Source: Pseudomonadota bacterium
Lineage (GTDB): Bacteria > Pseudomonadota > Gammaproteobacteria > Burkholderiales > Methylophilaceae
DNA length: 64,000 nt
Direction: 5' to 3'
Assembly: GCA_029556915.1 (NCBI GenBank)
Contig: JAKQIT010000111.1
Coordinates: 159,105-223,104, forward strand
The notes under the pieces are model-generated. The model was not told where the DNA came from, made no database searches, and was given only the letters and a program-made list of their open reading frames with translations. Every line of letters starts with the position of its first letter. The stretch's first letter is position 1. A program made the position numbers and the translations under genes. Positions 44,703-53,062 of the stretch are shown here, piece by piece.

Positions 44703-45281
44703 ATGCGTCGTCTTTTTACCCTATTTTTGTTGATGTGTTTAAGCCATGGTGCGTTTGCGGCAGATACGAAGGCTAACAAAAACCCGCAAGTTACCATCGA
44801 AACCACGCAAGGTAATATTGTGTTGGAACTTTACCCACAAAAGGCACCAAAAACGGTGGCCAACTTTTTACAATATGCCGAATCTGGCTTTTATAAAGAT
44901 ACGATTTTTCACCGCGTTATTAACGGCTTTATGATACAAGGCGGCGGTATGACAGCCGATATGCAAGAAAAACCGACCAAAGACCCGATTAAAAATGAAG
45001 CTGCTAACGGCCTCAACAACGACACGGGCACCATTGCTATGGCGCGCACCATGGACCCTGATTCAGCCACCGCACAGTTTTTTATCAATTTGGTTAACAA
45101 CCACGGCCTGAATTATCGTGGAGATACGCCTGAAGCGATTGGCTACTGCGTATTTGGCCGTGTATTGACCGGTATGGATGTGGTGCGGGAAATCGCCGTT
45201 GTGGAATCAGGCAATGTCGGCCCACACGCTAACGTGCCCAAAACGCCCATCATTATTAAACAAGTTAAAATCAACCAATAG
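44703..45281 (+). CDS. ppiA: Periplasmic peptidyl-prolyl cis-trans isomerase (cyclophilin A type)
   Basis: A 192-residue cyclophilin with a signal peptide (RLFTLFLLMCLSHGAFA-ADT). The catalytic region FHRVINGFMIQGGGM and the substrate face FFINLVNNHGLNY are conserved. The frame is open to 44631, but AAGGATAT precedes the ATG at 44703, which gives a clean signal. Twelve bases upstream of a second, cytosolic cyclophilin; the pair looks like an old tandem duplication that split by compartment. Confidence 0.93.
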   Translation: MRRLFTLFLLMCLSHGAFAADTKANKNPQVTIETTQGNIVLELYPQKAPKTVANFLQYAESGFYKDTIFHRVINGFMIQGGGMTADMQEKPTKDPIKNEAANGLNNDTGTIAMARTMDPDSATAQFFINLVNNHGLNYRGDTPEAIGYCVFGRVLTGMDVVREIAVVESGNVGPHANVPKTPIIIKQVKINQ

Positions 45282-45293
45282 GAAAAATTCAAT

Positions 45294-45785
45294 ATGGTAA
45301 AACTACAAACAAATTTTGGTGACATCACTATAGAACTCAACGCTGAAAAAGCGCCCATTACTGTGGCTAATTTTCTGCAATATGTGGATAGTGGTTTTTT
45401 TGATGGGACGATTTTTCACCGTGTGATTGATAATTTTATGATTCAAGGCGGCGGTTTTGATGAAAAAATGCAACAAAAAGCCACGCAAGCACAAATTCAA
45501 AACGAAGCAAATAATGGTCTAAGTAATGACCAATACACCATCGCCATGGCGCGCACCAACGTGCCGCACTCTGCTAGCAGCCAGTTTTTTATCAATGTGA
45601 ATAACAATGACTTCTTAAATCACACCGCGCCTACCCCTAACGGCTGGGGCTATTGTGTATTTGGTAAAGTAACCGCCGGCATGGATGTTGTGGACAAGAT
45701 TAAAAAAGTAGCTACCACTAGCAAACATGGCCACCAAGACGTGCCTGCTGAAAATGTGGTGATTCAGAAAGCCAGCCGCGCTTAA
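45294..45785 (+). CDS. ppiB: Cytoplasmic peptidyl-prolyl cis-trans isomerase PpiB
   Basis: A 163-residue cyclophilin without signal peptide: [50 protein letters not shown] and [19 protein letters not shown]. The ppiB-lpxH pair, with cysS divergent, is a conserved neighbourhood. It ends 6 bp before lpxH. Confidence 0.95.
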   Translation: MVKLQTNFGDITIELNAEKAPITVANFLQYVDSGFFDGTIFHRVIDNFMIQGGGFDEKMQQKATQAQIQNEANNGLSNDQYTIAMARTNVPHSASSQFFINVNNNDFLNHTAPTPNGWGYCVFGKVTAGMDVVDKIKKVATTSKHGHQDVPAENVVIQKASRA

Positions 45786-45791
45786 TAGCAG

Positions 45792-46541
45792 ATGAAAAAT
45801 CTCAGGGAGAACGCAGAAAAGCATAGCCTGTTTATCTCTGACTTGCACTTGTGCGAAAGCCGCCCACACATTACGGCGGCTTTTTTTCAGTTTTTAAATA
45901 CTACCGCCATTAAAGCGGATGCACTGTATATTTTGGGCGATTTATTTGAATACTGGGCAGGTGACGACGACATTGAAGACCCTTACCTCCGCCCGATTAT
46001 TGCAGCCTTTAAGGCACTCGCAACTGCAGGCGTAAAAGTATATTTTATGCATGGCAACCGCGATTTTTTAATTTCAACTAGTTTTTGCCAAGCGGCGCAT
46101 ATCAGTTTGCTACAAGACCCCGCTTTAATCTTGCTTGATGGCAAAAAAGTGCTGTTAAGCCACGGTGATGCACTTTGTACTGACGATGTTGCCTACCTTA
46201 CTTTTCGGGCGCAAGTGCGCAGTCCACAATGGCAAACTGAATTTTTAAGCCAACCCCTGCCCGCCAGAAAAAGTATAATTGAATCCATTCGCAGCCGCAG
46301 TGAGCATGAAAAAACGCAAAAATCAGCGCAAATTATGGATGTCAACGCGAATGCGGTGGCGGATGTATTGAGAGCATTTGACTACCCGCCGCTGTTTATT
46401 CATGGGCATACGCATCGCCCGCATAAGCACACGCTCAATGTTGATGGGCACACCATTACGCGCTGGGTGTTAGGCGATTGGTATGAGCAAGGCAGCTATT
46501 TAAAGTATGATAAAAATGGCTGTGTAAGCGTGAAAATTTAG
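45792..46541 (+). CDS. lpxH: UDP-2,3-diacylglucosamine diphosphatase LpxH
   Basis: A 249-residue calcineurin-type phosphoesterase of lipid A synthesis, cleaving UDP-diacylglucosamine to lipid X. Metal motifs in order: FISDLHLCE, LGDLFEYWAGDD, MHGNRDFL, LLSHGDALCTDD and IHGHTHRPHKH. Last gene of the cyclophilin transcript; its end is marked by repeat copy 10 between convergent genes. Confidence 0.95.
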   Translation: MKNLRENAEKHSLFISDLHLCESRPHITAAFFQFLNTTAIKADALYILGDLFEYWAGDDDIEDPYLRPIIAAFKALATAGVKVYFMHGNRDFLISTSFCQAAHISLLQDPALILLDGKKVLLSHGDALCTDDVAYLTFRAQVRSPQWQTEFLSQPLPARKSIIESIRSRSEHEKTQKSAQIMDVNANAVADVLRAFDYPPLFIHGHTHRPHKHTLNVDGHTITRWVLGDWYEQGSYLKYDKNGCVSVKI

Positions 46542-46572
46542 CTGCTTAAAACAAGCTGAAAATCATTTCATT

Positions 46573-46644
46573 TCGCCCGAGAGAAAATCATCGCCCTGCA
46601 AGCCGCATAGAATAAGGCTTCCAGAGCATCAATTATGAAGATGT
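46573..46644 (-). repeat. Dispersed intergenic palindrome, copy 10
   Basis: Tail CGCCCGAGAGAAAATCATCG on the left, arm CCCTGCAAGCC, loop GCATAGAATAA, arm GGCTTCCAGAGC, then ATCAATTATGAAGATG. The loop is the reverse complement of that in copy 4. Lies between convergent lpxH and the HD-GYP gene. Confidence 0.85.
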
Positions 46645-46658
46645 GTAATAATTAACGG

Positions 46659-48308
46659 TTAAACTTGTGAAATATCGGGTTGATAACCCGTTATTTTGGT
46701 GTGATCTACGTCGTCAATTTGTTCAGGCTCTAAAAACACGTTTGCGTATTTGAGATAGATTTTTTCGCGCACAAATATGTCAAATAAATCAGGGTCGATG
46801 TGATTATCGAGCTTCATTTTACCCAAAATATTGAGTGACTCTGTGAGCGTTTTTGGCTTTTTATACGGCCTATCGGCAGAAGTGAGCGCTTCAAAAATAT
46901 CTGCAATCGCCATCACACGTGCCGGCACAGACATTTCATCGCCTGTTAACCCTCTCGGATACCCCTTGCCATCCATGCGCTCGTGGTGGCCACCAGCATA
47001 TTCTGGCACACGCTGAAAATCTTTTGGGTAAGGCAGCGATTCGAGCATATCAATCGAAACACTGATGTGATTATTGATAATTGCACGCTCTTCTTTTGTG
47101 AGCGTGCCACGGTGAATTTGCAGATTATAGGCTTCGTCTTCAGTCAAGAAGGCAACTGTTTGACCTTTTTCATTCACGTATTGCATGGCAGCAATATCTT
47201 GCACACGCTGCTTATCTTCTGCCGCCATGGCCTCAACGCCAAAATTAACGCGTCGTAAAAACGCCAAATCAACATCACATTGTTGATAAAAATCAATCAG
47301 TTCTGAGGTCATTTTTGACACATCAATCGCTGCACCGCTTTGCAAAGCCGCAATTTGCTTTTTCTGAAAATCGCATTCCGCTTGCTTTTTCACTAACGCA
47401 TAACGTTGCGCAATCAACTCAATGCGGTCGTAAATGGCAGACAGCTTTGTCGCTTTATCCATCACCGATTCAGGGGTGGTAATTTTGCCGCAATCATGCA
47501 ACCAACCTGCGATAGTGAGCTCATAAAACTCTTTGTCAGAAAGAGTGAAGTCTTTTAAGGGGCCAATTTTTGTGTCAATCGCAGCTTGCGCCAGCATTAA
47601 AGTGAGTTCGGGTACGCGTCTGCAATGCCCGCCAGTGTGCGGAGACTTTTCATCAATCGCATTAGCAATCAGCTTAACAAACGCCTCTAAAAGGCGTTTT
47701 AAGCCTTCAATTAGGCTATGGTTGGTCATGGCAACCGCAGCTTGTGAAGCTAAAGATTCAACCAATCGCTGATTGGCGTCTGAAAATGGAATGATTTTTT
47801 GGGTGTTAATATCTATTGCATTGATGAGTTGTAAGACGCCAATAATTTCGTCTTCGTGGTTTTTCATCGGAATCGTTAAAAAAGATTCAGAGTGATAACC
47901 AACAATTTCATCGTATTTGCGCGTACCAGAAAAATCAAAGTCTTTTTCTTCATACGCGTTTTTGATATTAACGGCACGACTTTCTAGCGTGGCATAAGCG
48001 GCTACCGTTGTTAAATTTGGACTGCCATCTGCCAAATAAAGCGGAATAGGTAATAGCGGAATTTCTTGGCCTGTTGTGCCACCTAGCTGCACATCAAGCG
48101 TAGAGTTGCTCAAAATTTCAAACTTCAAGTGCTTTTTGTCGTCCGTGAGCAAATACAGCGTGCCACTATCTGCATTTGTGATTTCTTTTGCGCCAAACAA
48201 AATCATTTCTAAAAGCCGCTTATTGTCGCGCTCAGCCGATAACGCGACACCAATGGCGTTCAATCGCTCTAGACGATTTAACAGATAATCACGTGAACTC
48301 ACTTGCAT
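46659..48308 (-). CDS. GAF/HD-GYP domain protein, likely cyclic-di-GMP phosphodiesterase
   Basis: A 549-residue cytosolic protein. A GAF domain spans about 10-195 (DSGTLYLLTDDKKHLKFEIL, ESFLTIPMKNHEDEIIGVLQ). The HD-GYP domain follows: HTGGHCRRVPELT, the HD pair in AGWLHDCGKITTPESVMDKA, an unusually long insert of about 130 residues, HHERMDGKGYPRGL with the GYP signature, and VMAIADIFEALTSADRPYKK. All metal ligands seem present, so activity on cyclic di-GMP is likely. It is 32 bp downstream of the FHA gene on the same strand. Confidence 0.88.
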   Translation of the reverse strand: MQVSSRDYLLNRLERLNAIGVALSAERDNKRLLEMILFGAKEITNADSGTLYLLTDDKKHLKFEILSNSTLDVQLGGTTGQEIPLLPIPLYLADGSPNLTTVAAYATLESRAVNIKNAYEEKDFDFSGTRKYDEIVGYHSESFLTIPMKNHEDEIIGVLQLINAIDINTQKIIPFSDANQRLVESLASQAAVAMTNHSLIEGLKRLLEAFVKLIANAIDEKSPHTGGHCRRVPELTLMLAQAAIDTKIGPLKDFTLSDKEFYELTIAGWLHDCGKITTPESVMDKATKLSAIYDRIELIAQRYALVKKQAECDFQKKQIAALQSGAAIDVSKMTSELIDFYQQCDVDLAFLRRVNFGVEAMAAEDKQRVQDIAAMQYVNEKGQTVAFLTEDEAYNLQIHRGTLTKEERAIINNHISVSIDMLESLPYPKDFQRVPEYAGGHHERMDGKGYPRGLTGDEMSVPARVMAIADIFEALTSADRPYKKPKTLTESLNILGKMKLDNHIDPDLFDIFVREKIYLKYANVFLEPEQIDDVDHTKITGYQPDISQV

Positions 48309-48340
48309 TTATTATTATTTTTCAAAGTAAATCTAACTAA

Positions 48341-49087
48341 TTAAGATAAAAATTCCATTTTGACGCCCGCAATTTCAATCACGTCATGATTGTGCAGCAG
48401 GTGCGCTTGAGCACCCACTGATTGATTATTCACCACAGGAAAAACCTTACCTTCAACGTGCGTTACATAAAAGCCATTCGCGCGCTTAGTAATAACGGCC
48501 ACTTGCAAGCCTGTTTTGCCAAGTGTTGTCATGGCTTTATTTAGCGGTAACTCACGCCCGACGCTAGCGCCATTCAGTACTTGTATTTTTGCTAAGGCTG
48601 GCTCTTTTACAACAGGCGCTTCAATTTGTGTTTCAACTTGGCTTGCCACAACTTGTTGAGGTTCTGCAACTGCGGCTTCTTCAGCTAAAGTAGGCGTTTG
48701 CTCAGAAGCTGCGGCTTTTTGCACTTGCGGTTTTAGTATAACGGTTTTCTCAAAGCCAGCATCTTCCGCTTTTTGCTCAGTACCCAAATGACTTAACACC
48801 GCTTCAACAATAAATTTAAGCTGATGTTTACCCAGCTCAATCACATCGCCATGTTGCAATAAATGCTTTTGAATCTCATCGCCATTCACAGTAGTACCAT
48901 TGGTGCTGCCTACATCTTCAATGTAGTAATCTTGACCCATTTTGACTATCGCTGCATGTTCACCGCTCACAGCTAAGTTATCAATATGAATATCGTTATT
49001 AGGTCTGCGCCCAATATGGGTGGTCATTTTTTCTAATGGATACTCTGCTAATAGTGTGTTTTCTAAAAAAAGTAAAATTTTTGCCAT
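48341..49087 (-). CDS. Two-FHA-domain phosphopeptide-binding protein
   Basis: A 248-residue protein with a complete N-terminal FHA domain (THIGRRPNNDIHIDNLAVSGEH...YYIEDVGSTNGTTVNGDEI), having the conserved GR, SGEH and NGT residues that read phosphothreonine. An alanine/glutamate-rich linker (about 100-165) is followed by a weaker second FHA-like module lacking the clear motif residues. It should be the reader of a threonine phosphorylation switch, with the PP2C enzyme 12 bp upstream as the eraser. No serine/threonine kinase gene is in the window. Confidence 0.88.
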   Translation of the reverse strand: MAKILLFLENTLLAEYPLEKMTTHIGRRPNNDIHIDNLAVSGEHAAIVKMGQDYYIEDVGSTNGTTVNGDEIQKHLLQHGDVIELGKHQLKFIVEAVLSHLGTEQKAEDAGFEKTVILKPQVQKAAASEQTPTLAEEAAVAEPQQVVASQVETQIEAPVVKEPALAKIQVLNGASVGRELPLNKAMTTLGKTGLQVAVITKRANGFYVTHVEGKVFPVVNNQSVGAQAHLLHNHDVIEIAGVKMEFLS

Positions 49088-49099
49088 TGTGTTTACCTA

Positions 49100-49978
49100 C
49101 TATTTTAACCATCCAAAAAATCCATCGCCCAAGCCTCGCAACCAAAACTGATTGCCTCCTGTCTGCTTGCGCTCAAATGACTGCTTAATGCGCACCAGTA
49201 TGACAGAAATATTATCTAACCCGCCATTTTGATTTGCAAGGTGCACCAACCCGTGCGCCGCTTTATCTAAGTTTTCCGCAGAAGCATTCATAGTAGCTTC
49301 TATATTTTCGTTGTCCACCATATCTGTTAAACCATCTGAACATAGCAGGTAAATATCCCCTACAGCAACATCATGTGCTTGCAAGGCCAACTCTACGTAA
49401 GACTCTACGCCCAAAGCGCGTGTCACTAAATTTTTATTGGCAGAAAATTTTGCCTGCTCAACAGTAATTAAGCCCGCATTAATTTGCTCTTGCAATAAGG
49501 AATGATCTTCGGTGAGCTGCGTCAACTTTTGATTGCGTAATCGATACAAACGCGAATCGCCAATATGGCCTACCAACAATTGATTGTCCGCAAAAATACC
49601 CAGTACCAAAGTTGTACCCATGCCTTCACATTCGGGTACAGATTGCGAAACCTCAAAGATACGTGCGTTCGCATTATTCACCGCATTTAATAGCACCTGC
49701 GCTTCAGCTTGCATCTCACCAAAATAAGCTGCATTTGAAGTAATGTCTTCGTCTTGTTGGTGACTATCCAGTGCTTCGATAATTTCTGCAGTGATGCTCA
49801 ACACTGCCATCTCACTTGCCACTTCACCCGCTTTGTAGCCGCCCATGCCATCAGCAAGCACCACTACACCATACGCATCATCACTGGCAACGGTATCTTC
49901 GTTTAATTCACGCATTAGCCCTACGTCGGTGACACGTACGATTTCTAGTGCATCTGCCAAACTAGACTCTATTTGCAC
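49100..49978 (-). CDS. PP2C-type serine/threonine protein phosphatase
   Basis: A 292-residue PPM/PP2C phosphatase. Metal-binding aspartates are in RELNEDTVASDD, VVLADGMGGYKAGEVAS, LLCSDGLTDMVDNENI and GGLDNISVILVRI, with GHIGDSRLYRLRNQKL in the core; length is typical for stand-alone bacterial (Stp-like) enzymes. It probably reverses phosphorylation of the linked FHA protein or of its partners. Leads the PP2C-FHA-HD-GYP operon, 21 bp after nusB. Confidence 0.93.
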   Translation of the reverse strand: MQIESSLADALEIVRVTDVGLMRELNEDTVASDDAYGVVVLADGMGGYKAGEVASEMAVLSITAEIIEALDSHQQDEDITSNAAYFGEMQAEAQVLLNAVNNANARIFEVSQSVPECEGMGTTLVLGIFADNQLLVGHIGDSRLYRLRNQKLTQLTEDHSLLQEQINAGLITVEQAKFSANKNLVTRALGVESYVELALQAHDVAVGDIYLLCSDGLTDMVDNENIEATMNASAENLDKAAHGLVHLANQNGGLDNISVILVRIKQSFERKQTGGNQFWLRGLGDGFFGWLK

Positions 49979-49999
49979 AACTTTCCTTTTTTGCTTAAT

Positions 50000-50518
50000 T
50001 TAAGCTCTAAACTGCTCAACCTCTGCTGTTCGTACATCTGCCGCCATTTTATCAAGCACACCGTTAATGTATTTATGGCCATCTAAGCCTCCATAAATTT
50101 TGGCTAACTCTACACCCTCGTTAATCACCACGCGATAAGGAATGGACGCATCAAACATCAATTCGCAGCCAGATATACGCAAAATTGCGTGTTCTACAGG
50201 GCTAAGTTCTGTGATTTTTCGATCTATAAATTGTGCCATCTTATCGTCTAGCGCACTCGCATGGCTAATCACGGAATTGAGTAAATGCTTAAAATAGACC
50301 TCATCAGCCTTATTGTAGTCTGGGTCTTCGGTCATATCGCGCAATACTGCACTGACTTCAGAGGCATTGAGCATACCGCGATATATCGCCTTCATCGCGA
50401 GCTCACGTGATTTGCGACGATTTTGCCCCGATTTTTTCTTAGCTACTGTTTTTTTTGTAGTGTCTTTATCTACCACTAAACTGGTCACCGTTTTTGCTGC
50501 TGAAGGTTTTACCATCAT
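50000..50518 (-). CDS. nusB: Transcription antitermination factor NusB
   Basis: A 172-residue helical RNA-binding protein that joins NusE (S10) on boxA of rRNA operons. The core is recognisable by [34 protein letters not shown] and [18 protein letters not shown]. The first 30 residues are a lysine-rich extension absent from E. coli NusB, with no alternative good start. It overlaps the ribH stop, and ribH-nusB is a widely conserved pair. Confidence 0.95.
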   Translation of the reverse strand: MMVKPSAAKTVTSLVVDKDTTKKTVAKKKSGQNRRKSRELAMKAIYRGMLNASEVSAVLRDMTEDPDYNKADEVYFKHLLNSVISHASALDDKMAQFIDRKITELSPVEHAILRISGCELMFDASIPYRVVINEGVELAKIYGGLDGHKYINGVLDKMAADVRTAEVEQFRA

Positions 50519-50964
50519 AATGCTCGTATCAAATTAGCCATTTCTACAGCCACTTGTGCAGCTTCAGCGCCTTTTACGTGCATGCGAGCAATGGCTTGGT
50601 CATCATCCTCGGTTGTTAGCACCGCGTTAGCCACAGGAATACCAGCATTAAACTGCACTTCAGAAATCCCGCGTGCAGACTCATTTGAAACCACTTCAAA
50701 GTGGTAAGTCTCACCGCGAATAATAGCACCAAGCGCTACTAAGGCATCGTATTCGCCACTCATTGCCATGTGTTGTAACACTAAAGGAGACTCTAGTGCG
50801 CCAGGCACAGTGGCAACCGTAATTGCATCTGTACTTACCCCCAACTTGAGCAATTCACTCTTGCACGCGCTTAACAAGCCATCACCAATATTACTGTTAA
50901 ATCGCGATAGTACCACGCCTATTTTCAAACCTGCGCCATCTAAATTTGGTTTAATTTCTCTCAC
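50515..50964 (-). CDS. ribH: 6,7-dimethyl-8-ribityllumazine synthase RibH
   Basis: A 149-residue subunit of the lumazine synthase shell, the penultimate step of riboflavin synthesis. Conserved: [43 protein letters not shown] with the catalytic histidine, and [16 protein letters not shown]. Normal length. Other rib genes are not in the window. ATGA-type overlap with nusB. Confidence 0.96.
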   Translation of the reverse strand: MREIKPNLDGAGLKIGVVLSRFNSNIGDGLLSACKSELLKLGVSTDAITVATVPGALESPLVLQHMAMSGEYDALVALGAIIRGETYHFEVVSNESARGISEVQFNAGIPVANAVLTTEDDDQAIARMHVKGAEAAQVAVEMANLIRAL

Positions 50965-51065
50965 GTTTTATCCTTATCACTGCATACTTAAGTTAAAACG
51001 CTATTTTACCGTATATCGCGCTCAACCTTATGATTTGTTTAAACTAATAATTGAGATAAATAACA

Positions 51066-52733
51066 CTAACTAAATAAACCCCACGCTTTTTGCACGGTCA
51101 CCCATACACCATAGCTAATTGGCACAAGCACTAATGCCCAAGCAATCACCGCCAACACTGGGCTAGCGGTGCCAGCATTGTTGCTACCGCCATTGTCATT
51201 GCTTGCGGCTGACTTTTCATGTGCTTGTTGATGCGCAAGCGCCAGCTCAGCATCTGTCATATAGTATTTATCTGCCACCGGTTTTACTAGCCAGTTGGCA
51301 ATAAATCCTATCACCAGCATAGCAGCTAATACCAAGAAAATTGGGGCGTAAATTTTATCAAAAGGCACCCCTGCTTCTAAGCGCGTATCGTGCAAATAAT
51401 TCACAATCACTGGCCCTAAAATACCAGCTGTTGACCATGCAGTCAGTAAGCGGCCATGTATCGCCCCCACAAATTGCGTACCAAACATATCTGCCAAATA
51501 AGCTGGAATCGTGGCAAAGCCACCGCCATACATGGAGGCAATCACACAAAATGCCCCAACAAATAAGGCCAATGATTTAAAGCCAGCAACGTAAGTGGCT
51601 GCACAGTACATCAAGGCTCCCAACACAAAGAAAATATAATAAGTATTTTTACGCCCTAATTTATCTGAAGATGTTGCCCATGCAAATCGTCCAAAAATAT
51701 TGAGCAAAGAAATGAGGCCAACAAAGCCAGCGCCTACCGCTGCAGCGGCCTTGGTCAGTGCCTCATCTTTTTTTACTTCTGCAAAACCCAAGTCCGCTTG
51801 TCCAACCAGCGCTCCGCCAAAAGTCTCTTGCAACATGGGCGCGGCGGCACCAATAATGCCAATCCCAGCGGAAACGTTCATACACAACACCAACCATAGT
51901 AGCCAAAATTGTGGTGTTTTATGCGCATTTTTTAAATGTACATGTTTGTTTGAAATCATGGCGTTAGCTTTTGCTGGTGGCGGTGTCCAGCCTGCTGGTT
52001 TCCAGCCTGTAGGCGGCACGCGATAACTGAGTGAGCCCCAAAGCATGAACACAAAATAAATGGCCGCAAGCGCCACAAAAGTTTGCCAAACACCTACTTC
52101 TGTAGGCGTTGCAAAGTAACCCATCAACTTAGTGGCCAGTGGCGAGCCTATCATCGCACCGCCACCAAAACCCATAATCGCCATGCCAGTAGCCATACCG
52201 CGACGGTCTGGAAACCATTTTATAAGCGTTGAAACGGGTGAAATATAACCTAACCCTAAGCCCACGCCGCCAATCACGCCACTGCCCAGCCACATCATCC
52301 ATAATTGGTGGGTATATACGCCATAAGCCGAAATTAACAAGCCACCGCACCAACATAACATCGAAACCAAGCCTGCTTTTCGTGGCCCTTCACGCTCTAA
52401 CCAACCACCCCACAAGGCAGCCGAACAGCCAAGTAACACAAAAAACAAAGTGTACATCCAACCCAAATCAAACTGCGTCCAATTGCAATCGGTAGCGGTT
52501 AATGCCCGCAATGTGCCAGATAATTTATCACCAAACGTTGTTGCATGCGCAGCACAAGATTCTAAAGGTTTGCCGTCAGCCCCCATCAACGCATTGCCTA
52601 GTGGTTTCCAAAACACGCTAAAGCCATACGCCATGCCGATGGACAAATGAACCGCGAGCGCTGCTGGCGGCACTAGCCAGCGGTTAAACCCCGCATCTGC
52701 AATTGTATTTTCTTTAGATAAAAAACTCGCCAT
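51066..52733 (-). CDS. OFA-family major facilitator transporter
   Basis: A 555-residue membrane protein with about 12-13 hydrophobic helices. The start LAVHLSIGMAYGFSVFWKPL and the internal WFPDRRGMATGMAIMGFGGG are typical of the oxalate:formate antiporter (OFA) subfamily of the MFS. A C-terminal tail carries a charged linker and one further helix (AVIAWALVLVPISYGVWVTV), a feature of several proteobacterial members. For a methylotroph a one-carbon acid is a tempting substrate, but this is guesswork. The ATG at 52733 has AGGGG upstream and is preferred to the GTG two codons earlier. Confidence 0.85.
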   Translation of the reverse strand: MASFLSKENTIADAGFNRWLVPPAALAVHLSIGMAYGFSVFWKPLGNALMGADGKPLESCAAHATTFGDKLSGTLRALTATDCNWTQFDLGWMYTLFFVLLGCSAALWGGWLEREGPRKAGLVSMLCWCGGLLISAYGVYTHQLWMMWLGSGVIGGVGLGLGYISPVSTLIKWFPDRRGMATGMAIMGFGGGAMIGSPLATKLMGYFATPTEVGVWQTFVALAAIYFVFMLWGSLSYRVPPTGWKPAGWTPPPAKANAMISNKHVHLKNAHKTPQFWLLWLVLCMNVSAGIGIIGAAAPMLQETFGGALVGQADLGFAEVKKDEALTKAAAAVGAGFVGLISLLNIFGRFAWATSSDKLGRKNTYYIFFVLGALMYCAATYVAGFKSLALFVGAFCVIASMYGGGFATIPAYLADMFGTQFVGAIHGRLLTAWSTAGILGPVIVNYLHDTRLEAGVPFDKIYAPIFLVLAAMLVIGFIANWLVKPVADKYYMTDAELALAHQQAHEKSAASNDNGGSNNAGTASPVLAVIAWALVLVPISYGVWVTVQKAWGLFS

Positions 52734-52739
52734 ATTCAC

Positions 52740-53017
52740 CCCTAGAATTGATGCGTTACTGCCACGCTAATAAACTATGGCGTATATTGTAACAATTTGT
52801 GAAAAATGGCAATGAATTACGAAGTGGGCGGTGCAGAATCACGGTAGATTTTTGCGTTATTTTGGCTGTGAAAAAGTCTAAAAATCAGCACAAATCGCCA
52901 TCAAATCATTTTCGATGCTCTGGAAGCCGCATGGATACTGGCTTGCAGAGGCGTTAAAATTTCTCGGGGGATTTCAATGCTTTTTAAAGCTTTTTTAATC
53001 GTGCAATTTCCAGCTAT
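52740..53017. other. Gene-free stretch between transporter and dynamin genes
   Basis: The only gap above 300 bases in the window (52734-53062 in total). It holds the presumed transporter promoter region, repeat copy 11 and the terminator at 53018-53045. No open frame with coding character was seen. Confidence 0.5.
52904..52975 (+). repeat. Dispersed intergenic palindrome, copy 11 (inverted core)
   Basis: Arm CTCTGGAAGCC, loop GCATGGATACT, arm GGCTTGCAGAGG, tail AATTTCTCGGGGGATTT on the right. Relative to the tail, the core is the reverse complement of that in copies 8 and 12. Lies between two minus-strand genes. Confidence 0.85.
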
Positions 53018-53045
53018 AAAAAAGGCTGCAATTGCAGCCTTTTTT
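53018..53045. terminator. Bidirectional intrinsic terminator
   Basis: A perfect 28-bp palindrome: AAAAAAGGCTGCAA followed by TTGCAGCCTTTTTT. The GC-rich stem with a T-run on both strands is a textbook rho-independent terminator. It lies 18 bp after the stop of the minus-strand dynamin gene. Confidence 0.9.
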
Positions 53046-53062
53046 ACATGAATAATTTAACC

